NCBI GenBank assembly: GCA_903860995.1 | Contig: CAIOSS010000773.1 | Span: forward strand, 1-7,812 | Direction: 5' to 3' | Length of the DNA stretch: 7,812 nt | From: an uncultured delta proteobacterium | GTDB taxonomy: Bacteria > Myxococcota_A > Polyangia > Polyangiales > Ga0077539 | Shown here: piece after piece, positions 1 through 6,413 of the stretch | How the letters are laid out: each line of letters opens with the position of its first letter | Numbering within the stretch: the first letter of the stretch is position 1 | Position numbers and translations under genes: made by a program | Notes under the pieces: generated by a model | What the model saw: only the letters and a program-made list of their open reading frames with translations | The model's database searches: none | Told to the model about the DNA's origin: nothing

Positions 1-447
1 CGCCGACGGCAGCACGCGCCACACGAGGTCGGGCGAGCGCGGCGGCGGCACGGCCTCGCCCTCCCCCACCACCCCGGCCTGTCGCCGCTGGTGCACCAGC
101 TCGGCGGCCCGGCGCGCCCGCGCCACGGGGTCGCGCTCGGCGCGCACGCGGGCGACCACCTCCTGGAGCTCGGCCCCGGCCACCAGCGGGTCGTTGGCCT
201 GCGGCGCGACCTCCGTCGGAATCGGCCGCGCCCGGTCGAGCGCCCGCCGCGAGCGCAGGGTGTGCCACGCGCCCCCACCGCCGACGACCAGCAGCAGGGC
301 GACGACGGCGATAACCACCCGGGCGCGCCGGGGCCTCGGCGCGGGGGCGTCGACGACGGGCATGAGGTTGGTCGCGCGGAGGCACTTCGGGCAACGCGGC
401 GAGCCGTCGGCGCAGCGGGTTCCACAGTGGGCGCACTCGAGGGACAT
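1..447 (-). CDS. Zinc-ribbon, single-pass membrane protein of unknown function (3' end outside window)
   Basis: Reading the minus strand from the ATG at 447-445 gives 149 codons without a stop, running off the left edge. The start reads MSLECAHCGTRCADG. It contains CxxC at residues 5-8, a lone Cys12 and a second CxxC at 19-22, a pattern that fits a small zinc ribbon. A Pro/Arg-rich stretch (about 33-43) is followed by one hydrophobic segment (about 43-61, VVIAVVALLLVVGGGGAW), probably a membrane anchor. With Arg on the N-terminal side, the zinc ribbon would face the cytoplasm and the long charged C-terminal part the periplasm. That part (63 onward) is Arg/Ala/Glu-rich and I do not recognise it. 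Codon third positions are strongly G/C and no other frame here gives a recognisable protein. No clear Shine-Dalgarno precedes the ATG. The gene is divergent from the histidine kinase at 671. Function unknown. Confidence 0.72.
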   Translation of the reverse strand, partial: MSLECAHCGTRCADGSPRCPKCLRATNLMPVVDAPAPRPRRARVVIAVVALLLVVGGGGAWHTLRSRRALDRARPIPTEVAPQANDPLVAGAELQEVVARVRAERDPVARARRAAELVHQRRQAGVVGEGEAVPPPRSPDLVWRVLPSA

Positions 448-483
448 GGCGGGGCGATACCACGTCCGACGCCGCGGGCTCCA

Positions 484-543
484 CCCGACGCCGCCATCCC
501 CGCGCCCGACGTGCCCGACGCCGCCGTCCCCGCGCCCGACGTG
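484..543. repeat. Two-copy 30-bp tandem direct repeat
   Basis: Positions 484-513 and 514-543 are adjacent 30-bp units differing at one base (A versus G in the CCATCCCC/CCGTCCCC part); each ends in GCGCCCGACGTG. A third copy begins (CCCG at 544) and then diverges. It lies in the gap upstream of the divergently transcribed zinc-ribbon gene. The length is a multiple of three and the plus-strand frame reads as a PDAA(I/V)PAPDVP repeat, but no start and product support a gene there. It could be a recent slippage duplication or a remnant of Pro/Ala-rich coding sequence. Confidence 0.75.
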
Positions 544-640
544 CCCGTCGCCAACGCCCCGCTCGCGGACGCCCCCGCGCTCAACGTCGCGGGCTACTTC
601 GTGAAGCCCATCGCCGTCGTTGGCCCGGCGGCCCAACCTC

Positions 641-669
641 TTGACAGCCCACGCCCGAACGCTGACTCC
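641..669 (+). promoter_or_regulatory. Candidate sigma-70-like promoter for the histidine kinase
   Basis: A perfect TTGACA is at 641-646. At 17-nt spacing the -10 position (664-669) reads GACTCC, a poor match to TATAAT, so only half the promoter is convincing. If real, transcription would begin around 676-680, which would make the message leaderless or nearly so and favour the ATG at 680 over that at 671. No Shine-Dalgarno precedes either ATG, which is at least consistent. Confidence 0.28.
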
Positions 670-670
670 C

Positions 671-2186
671 ATGGTCGTGATGTCCGACCCAACGTCCCAC
701 CGAGTCGAGCGGCCGCTGCGCATCCTCCTGGTTGACGACGACGACGTCGACCGCGCCGCGGTGCGACGCGCCCTGCATCACGCCGGGCTCACCGTCGACG
801 CCGTCGAGGCGACCAGCCTCGACACCGCCCGCGCGGCCCTCTCCGACGGCCCCTACGACTGCCTCATCGTCGACTACGTCATCCCCGGCAGCGACGGCCA
901 GCAGGTGATCGACCTCGCGGTCTCCCTCGGGGTGAGCGCCCCGGCCATCGTGCTCACCGGGCACGGCGACGAGATGCTCGCCTCCGAGCTCCTCAAGCGC
1001 GGCGCGGCGGACTACCTCCCGAAGAGCCAGGTGGCCAACGGGCAGCTCGCCCGCAGCCTCGTGCAGGTGCTGCGCACGCACGAGCTGCGGCGCCGCGAGC
1101 GCGAGGCCCGCGACCTCCTGCTGAAGCACGCCGAGCGGCTGCACGCGCTGGTGGAGTGCAGCGAGCGCATCCACGCCGGGCGCACCCTCGAGGAGATGGT
1201 CGCGACCATCGCCGTCGAGGGCGTGCGGCTCTTCGAGGCGCGGGCGGTCACCGTGGAGGTCGAGGCGCGGGGCGACCTGGGCCCGGTCACCCGGGTGGCC
1301 ACCGCCGTCGACGCCGACACCCCCGCCCCGGAGGGGCCCGACGACATCGTGCAGGCGCTGCGCGACGCGCAGGGGCAGCGGGTGGGGCGGATGGTGCTGC
1401 AGGGCGGGGTGTTCCTCGAGCCGCTGGCGGGCTCGGCGCTGCTGGGGAAGTTCGCGCGCATGGCGGTGGCGGCGCTGGAAAACGGCGCGCTGCTGCGGGC
1501 TGCCACGGCGGCGTCGAAGTCGCGCGACGAGGTGCTTGCGGTGGTCTCGCACGACCTGCGCAGCCCCCTGGGCACCGTGGCCATGGGCGCCGCGATGCTG
1601 CGCCGGAGCATGACCTCGCCCAACGGCCGCTTCGCCGACGACCTCGAGGTCATCAACCGCATCACGCGCAGCTGCAAGCGCATGGAGCGGCTCATCGACG
1701 ACCTCCTCGACGCCTCGCGGCTCGACGCCGGCGCCGTGATGGTGGCGCCCCGGGCGATGCCCGCGGCCGACCTGCTGCAAGACGCCCTCGACGCCGCCAC
1801 CCTGGAGGCCGCCGCGGGGAAGGTGCGGGTGGTCGCCGACGAGGTCGAGGCGCTTCGGGTGATGGCCGACCGCGACCGGGTGCTCCAGGTGTTCTCCAAC
1901 CTGGTGGGCAACGCGCTGAAGTTCACCCCCGCCGAGGGGACCATCACCCTGGGCGTCGCGCGCGCGGGCGACTTCGCGCGCTTCACGGTCACCGACACCG
2001 GCGCGGGCATCCCCGCGGAGCACCTCCCCCGGCTCTTCGACCGCTTCTGGAAGGGCGACCGCTCGGGGCGGCACAGCGCCGGCCTCGGGCTCTACATCGC
2101 CCGCGGCATCGTCGGGGCGCACGGCGGCGAGATCACCGCGAGCAGCGAGCCCCGCGGCGGCACCACCTTCGCGTTCACCCTCCCGC

Positions 2187-2197
<11 letters not shown>
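671..2197 (+). CDS. Soluble hybrid histidine kinase, REC-GAF-HisKA-HATPase
   Basis: 508 residues from the ATG at 671 (505 from the in-frame ATG at 680; an earlier TTG at 620 would place the TTGACA box inside the gene). Residues about 16-135 are a receiver domain with acidic pocket D22/D23, phosphoacceptor D68 (LIVDYVIPG), T96 and K118. Residues about 150-278 look like a degenerate GAF sensor domain. HisKA follows with the H box VVSHDLRSPL (H294), then the HATPase: N box SNLVGNALKFTP (N414), G1 DTGAGIP (442-448), F box LFDRFW (455-460) and G2 AGLGLYIA (470-477). No signal peptide or membrane helix is visible, so it should be cytoplasmic. The N-terminal receiver suggests its kinase activity is set by phosphorylation from another kinase. 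It should autophosphorylate H294 and pass phosphate to a separate receiver; the convergent NtrC-type protein and the REC-Ser/Thr kinase are the nearest candidates, by inference only. All catalytic boxes are intact. Confidence 0.93.
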
Positions 2198-3584
<1,387 letters not shown>

Positions 3585-3592
3585 GCCATCGA

Positions 3593-3598
3593 TCCTTT
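3593..3598 (-). promoter_or_regulatory. Shine-Dalgarno supporting the GTG start of the NtrC-type gene
   Basis: The minus strand reads AAAGGA here, followed by 8 nt and the GTG at 3584-3582. No comparable site precedes the alternative ATG at 3641, so this decides the start. Confidence 0.6.
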
Positions 3599-3608
3599 CG
3601 GGAGGAGT

Positions 3609-3617
3609 CCCCCCCCC
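3609..3617. repeat. Nine-base C homopolymer (G9 on the NtrC-gene sense strand)
   Basis: Nine consecutive C on the plus strand lie in the leader of the NtrC-type gene, between its likely GTG start (3584) and the upstream in-frame ATG (3641). It is the longest single-base run I noticed in the window and is prone to slippage. Confidence 0.8.
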
Positions 3618-3716
3618 GATGTGGAGGTTCCTAGCGATCATCGGTCCGAGGGTGTCACGCCGGGGCCGGTCGGGACACTAAGACCAATCGAGGGTACGAC
3701 TGCGACCTTCACGGCC

Positions 3717-3733
3717 TGTGGCGGTGCGCCACA
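3717..3733. promoter_or_regulatory. 17-bp palindrome, candidate upstream activator (enhancer) site
   Basis: TGTGGCGGTGCGCCACA has perfect 7-bp arms around a 3-bp centre. Its centre (3725) is about 99 bp upstream of the start predicted from the sigma-54 promoter at 3798-3813. That is the usual distance for sites bound by dimers of NtrC-type activators, and such an activator is encoded immediately next door. The palindrome is seen; the binding protein is inferred. Confidence 0.45.
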
Positions 3734-3760
3734 CCCGGGGCGGGCTTGTTGAAGGTTCCG

Positions 3761-3774
3761 TGCCGCCTGCGGCA
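3761..3774. repeat. 14-bp inverted repeat
   Basis: TGCCGC-CT-GCGGCA has perfect 6-bp arms with a 2-bp centre. It lies between the putative enhancer palindrome and the sigma-54-type promoter. It could be a protein-binding site; the 2-nt centre is too tight for a normal RNA hairpin loop unless end pairs open. Confidence 0.45.
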
Positions 3775-3776
3775 AT

Positions 3777-3805
3777 CACCGCGGCGATATGCCGCGGTGG
3801 CATAT
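3777..3805. repeat. Two overlapping inverted repeats abutting the -24 element
   Basis: The first is CACCGCGGC (3777-3785), GATAT, GCCGCGGTG (3791-3799), with perfect 9-bp arms. The second is ATATGCC (3787-3793), GCGGT, GGCATAT (3799-3805), with perfect 7-bp arms. They share bases 3791-3793 and 3799 within their arms, so the two cruciform or hairpin forms exclude each other. Both overlap the -24 box of the sigma-54-type promoter, which suits an operator for a repressor or accessory factor. They lie upstream of the predicted transcription start, so a role as an RNA attenuator would require a different promoter. Confidence 0.55.
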
Positions 3806-3813
3806 GGGCTGCA
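3798..3813 (+). promoter_or_regulatory. Candidate sigma-54 (-24/-12) promoter for the REC-Ser/Thr kinase
   Basis: TGGCATATGGGCTGCA fits the consensus TGGCACG-N4-TTGCA at 9 of 12 defined positions. The near-invariant GG (3799-3800) and GC (3811-3812) are at the exact required spacing. The predicted transcription start is near 3824, leaving a leader of about 96 nt to the GTG at 3920. Support also comes from the divergent sigma-54 activator gene and the palindrome about 99 bp upstream of that start. Confidence 0.5.
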
Positions 3814-3906
3814 CACATCCTTCCCTGGGACGGCGTGCCGCGCCGGGAGCCCGCTGGCTGCGTCCGGTGCACGCGGGGTCCGGCGATTGAGGTCTTTGGT
3901 GGAGTC

Positions 3907-3912
3907 GAAGGA
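3907..3912 (+). promoter_or_regulatory. Shine-Dalgarno supporting the GTG start of the REC-Ser/Thr kinase
   Basis: GAAGGA is followed by 7 nt and GTG at 3920. The in-frame ATGs at 3941 and 3950 have no comparable upstream site, so the GTG is preferred. Confidence 0.6.
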
Positions 3913-3919
3913 TCACCGG

Positions 3920-5203
3920 GTGCAAGCTCAACCAACATCCATGCCCGAGATGAAGAACCGGATCCTGGTGATCGAGGACGACCAGGATTTCCGCGCGATG
4001 ATGTGCATGGCGCTGGAGTCCGACGGGTTCGAGGTCATCCCCGCGGAAAACGGGCGGGTCGGCGTGGCGCTGGCCATCGACGCGATGCCGTCGATCATCC
4101 TGTGCGACGTGCGGATGCCCGAGCTCGACGGCCACGACACGCTCACCCAGCTGCGCACCCTGCCGACCACCAAGGACATCCCCTTCGTGTTCCTGAGCGG
4201 CGGGGCCGACATGAAGGACGTGCGCCGCGGGATGAACCTCGGCGCCGACGACTACCTCGTGAAGCCCTTCACCCCGGAGGAGCTCATCGACACCGTGCGC
4301 GCCCGCCTGCAGCGCCACTCCGAGCGCCCGGCCACCAGCTCCCCCGGAAGCATGACCCCGACGATGCCGCTGCCCATCGAGCTGATGGGGGCCGCGCACG
4401 CCACGGTCGCCGGCCGCTACGAGCTGCTGCGCCGCATCGCCGAAGGGGGCATGGGCTCGGTCTACCACGCGCGCGACAAGGAGAGCGGACAGGACGTCGC
4501 GGTGAAGCTCATCGTGCGTACGGCGACGTCCAACGACCGTTTCTTGCGCGAGTGCGAGGCGCTGGCGGGGATGCACCACCCGCGCGTGGTGCCCTACCGC
4601 GCGCACGGCGACGCGGGCGAAGGGTTCCACTACCTGGTGATGGACTGGCTCCAGGGCATCGACCTGTCCAAGCGCTTGCAGCGCGGGCCGCTGAGCGTCG
4701 ACGAGACGCTTCGGATGATCCGGCACACGGGCGAGGCGCTGGCCCACGTGCACCGCTCCGGTGTGGTGCACCGCGACGTGAAGCCCGGGAACCTCTTCCT
4801 GGTGTGCGACGACATCGACGCGCTGACGCTCATCGACTTCGGTCTGGCGCGCGGCACCGACAGCGCGCCGGTGACGCAGACCGGGACGCTCCTCGGCACG
4901 CCGGGCTACCTCGCGCCCGAGCAGGTGAAGGACGGCTTCACCCCCGACGCCCGCTGCGACGTGTTCGCGGCCGGCTGCGTGGCCTACGAGTGCCTGGTCG
5001 GCGTGTCGCCCTTCTACGGACCGACCCCGATGGCCTCCATCGCACGGCTGATGCTGGAGGAGTCGCCGCGGGTGCGCACCTCGCGGCCCGAGGTGCCCGA
5101 GGCCCTCGACGAGATCATCTCCGCCATGATGCGCCGCGAGCGCGGCGGGCGGCTGCGCGACGGCATGGCCATCCTCGACGCGCTCACCTCCGCGGGCCTG
5201 TAG
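3920..5203 (+). CDS. Response-regulator receiver fused to a Hanks-type Ser/Thr protein kinase
   Basis: 427 residues from the GTG at 3920 (413 or more if ATG 3941 or 3950 is used). The receiver (about 13-132) keeps every key residue: D20/D21, phosphoacceptor D63 (ILCDVRMPELDG), S93 and K115 (LVKPF). A Ser/Thr/Pro-rich linker (about 134-162) leads to the kinase (about 167-427). The kinase has a Gly-rich loop AEGGMGSVY (174-182), VAVK with catalytic K196, helix-C E211, HRDVKPGN (284-291), DFG (306-308), and an activation segment with T319, T321 and T323 before GTPGYLAPE (326-334). It is an RD-type kinase with a full catalytic set. No membrane helix, PASTA or other sensor domain follows; the protein stops at the end of the kinase fold, so it should be cytoplasmic and use the receiver as its only regulatory input. 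Phosphorylation of D63 probably alters kinase activity, linking His-Asp to Ser/Thr signalling. The substrate is unknown. It is divergent from the sigma-54 activator and preceded by a sigma-54-type promoter. Confidence 0.94.
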   Translation: MQAQPTSMPEMKNRILVIEDDQDFRAMMCMALESDGFEVIPAENGRVGVALAIDAMPSIILCDVRMPELDGHDTLTQLRTLPTTKDIPFVFLSGGADMKDVRRGMNLGADDYLVKPFTPEELIDTVRARLQRHSERPATSSPGSMTPTMPLPIELMGAAHATVAGRYELLRRIAEGGMGSVYHARDKESGQDVAVKLIVRTATSNDRFLRECEALAGMHHPRVVPYRAHGDAGEGFHYLVMDWLQGIDLSKRLQRGPLSVDETLRMIRHTGEALAHVHRSGVVHRDVKPGNLFLVCDDIDALTLIDFGLARGTDSAPVTQTGTLLGTPGYLAPEQVKDGFTPDARCDVFAAGCVAYECLVGVSPFYGPTPMASIARLMLEESPRVRTSRPEVPEALDEIISAMMRRERGGRLRDGMAILDALTSAGL

Positions 5204-5204
5204 C

Positions 5205-6326
5205 TCAGCCCTCGCCCGCGAGGCGCGCCCGCTCGGCCATGCGCGACCACCGCCCCTCGCTCGCCGCCAGCGACTCCGCCGGGCGCCACCCCTCCGCCGC
5301 GCCCGACGCCAGGGCCTCGACCCGGTCGTTGAAGGCCCCCTTCGCCCACAGGCCCTCGCGCCAGCGCTTGGGCACCGCGCCCGCGCCGTCGGCCGCGCCG
5401 CGCACCGCGCCCACCATCGCGCCCACCGTGTCGGCGTCGTCCCCCAGGTTCACCGCGTCGATGAGCGCCCGCTCCAGCGTCGGCGCGTCGAGCGCCAGGT
5501 ACAGCGCCGTCACCACCGAGCCCAGCGCGTAGCCCGCGCTCGGGCCCACCGGCCGGTCGCTCGTCGCCCCGGCCACCGCCTCGATGGCCTCCAGCATCTC
5601 CGCCCGCGGGCACGGCAGCCTCGCCAGCATCGCCGTCAGCGCCCGCGAGAACGCGTGCGTCGCCGACCCCTCGGCCCCCGCCGTGCCCGCCGCCCGCTCG
5701 GCCGCCGCCGTCGCGTCGATCCAGCGCCCGTGGTCGATGTCCCGCAGCGAGCCGTGCGCGAGGCCGTGGGCCACCGCCTCCACCACCGCCGCCGCCGCCC
5801 CGACCGCGCGCGGGTCGGTGGTCTTCACCCGCGCCACCGCCAGCAGGGCCCTCCCCCGCCGCGCGGGCTCCGTCGGGAAGCGCCACGCGATCGGCGCCGC
5901 CAGCATGGCCACGCCGTTGCCCGCCGTCGGCTGCGCGCCCGCGAAGGGGTCCGCCCCCGCCGCCGCCACCAGCGTGTCGACCGTCACGCGGAAGTTCTTC
6001 CCCGTCCCGCGGTGGCCGCCGTGCTGCCCGGGGCCCTTCTCGTAGGCCTGGTAGATCTCCACCAGCAGCCGGGCGAAGACCGGCGCCGGGTCGTCGGGGG
6101 ACTCCAGCAGCGCGTCGCAGAGGGCCACGGCCTGCTGGCTGTCGTCGGAGTGCAGCCCCGCGGGGCGCCACCAGGGGCGGGGCGTGTCCTCGAGCGTGCG
6201 CAGCGTGCCGTAGCGCGCGCGAATCTCCGCCGGGGTCTTCATCTCCACCGGGCACCCGAGGGCGTCCCCGATGAGCAGTGCGTCGAGCGAGCCCGTGATC
6301 CGAGAGCGGAGGGTGGTGGTGTCCAT
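5205..6326 (-). CDS. ADP-ribosylglycohydrolase family protein (DraG/ARH-like)
   Basis: 373 residues from the ATG at 6326-6324, in the usual size range for the family. Hallmarks in order: GDALGCPVE near the N-terminus (20-28, with E28 a probable metal ligand), SDDSQQAVALCDALL (60-74, the TDDT-like binuclear metal site S60/D61/D62), GNGVAMLAAPIAW (136-148, matching the family's GNGAAMR-type motif) and NLGDDADTVGAMVGA (293 onward, with D297, D299 and T300 as the second metal ligand set). Members remove ADP-ribose from proteins or small molecules using two Mg2+ or Mn2+ ions in an all-alpha fold. The usual GGDxDT here reads GDDADT, with Asp296 replacing the second Gly. No signal peptide is seen. 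No ADP-ribosyltransferase or nitrogen-fixation gene is present, so a role in nitrogenase control is not supported and the substrate is unknown. The stop lies 1 bp from the convergent kinase stop; the 5' end is divergent from cysS across 87 bp. Confidence 0.9.
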   Translation of the reverse strand: MDTTTLRSRITGSLDALLIGDALGCPVEMKTPAEIRARYGTLRTLEDTPRPWWRPAGLHSDDSQQAVALCDALLESPDDPAPVFARLLVEIYQAYEKGPGQHGGHRGTGKNFRVTVDTLVAAAGADPFAGAQPTAGNGVAMLAAPIAWRFPTEPARRGRALLAVARVKTTDPRAVGAAAAVVEAVAHGLAHGSLRDIDHGRWIDATAAAERAAGTAGAEGSATHAFSRALTAMLARLPCPRAEMLEAIEAVAGATSDRPVGPSAGYALGSVVTALYLALDAPTLERALIDAVNLGDDADTVGAMVGAVRGAADGAGAVPKRWREGLWAKGAFNDRVEALASGAAEGWRPAESLAASEGRWSRMAERARLAGEG

Positions 6327-6413
6327 GAGCGCCGGCTGCGCTTATCCCCCGGAAGCGCCTCCGTCGCGAGTCCCCTTGCCGCACCCCGACGTGGTGGGCT
6401 AACCCCCAGGGCT
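6327..6413. other. 87-bp divergent promoter region, ADP-ribosylglycohydrolase / cysS
   Basis: It must hold promoters for both genes. On the plus strand TTGCCG (6376-6381), 16 nt, GCTAAC (6398-6403) is a weak sigma-70-like match that would start transcription only a few bases before the cysS ATG. On the minus strand GATAAG (6346-6341) could be a -10 box, without a recognisable -35. No good Shine-Dalgarno precedes either start; AGGG at 6408-6411 is only 2 nt from the cysS ATG. Confidence 0.3.

Larger units (their letters stand above)
448..670. other. Divergent intergenic region between zinc-ribbon gene and histidine kinase
   Basis: This 223-bp gap holds the 30-bp tandem repeat (484-543) and a TTGACA box at 641-646. 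The zinc-ribbon gene frame stays open upstream of its ATG, but the translation there is a Gly/Arg/Val-rich repeat without a convincing start. No terminator hairpin or RNA gene is seen. Confidence 0.6.
3585..3919. other. Divergent regulatory region between NtrC-type gene and REC-Ser/Thr kinase
   Basis: This 335-bp region has no convincing gene. In order it contains the Shine-Dalgarno and G9 run of the NtrC-type leader, a 17-bp palindrome (3717-3733), a 14-bp inverted repeat (3761-3774), two overlapping inverted repeats (3777-3805), a sigma-54-type promoter (3798-3813), and the kinase Shine-Dalgarno (3907-3912). No clear sigma-70 promoter is seen for the NtrC-type gene. Confidence 0.75.

Noticed and set aside
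484..543. CRISPR array
   Set aside because: The two 30-bp units are directly adjacent with no spacer, and there are no cas genes.
581..2122. Long minus-strand open frame opposite the histidine kinase (513 codons)
   Set aside because: Its translation is Arg/His/Gly/Val-rich without any domain, and the opposite strand encodes a full kinase with all motifs. It is a high-G+C shadow.
3746..3919. N-terminal extension of the REC-Ser/Thr kinase from a TTG at 3746
   Set aside because: The extra residues are Arg/Gly/Ser-rich with no fold, would translate through the promoter and inverted repeats, and a good Shine-Dalgarno sits 7 nt before the GTG at 3920.
3718..5532. Plus-strand 604-codon frame through the REC-Ser/Thr kinase
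   Set aside because: Arg/Ala/Gly-rich out-of-frame reading of the kinase gene; the true frame carries intact receiver and kinase motifs.
5205..6326. draG of a nitrogenase switch-off system
   Set aside because: No draT, nif or glnB-type gene is in the window, so only the family assignment is justified.
5014..6384. Minus-strand 456-codon frame over the ADP-ribosylglycohydrolase
   Set aside because: Gly/Arg-rich, shifted frame of the real gene, without motifs.
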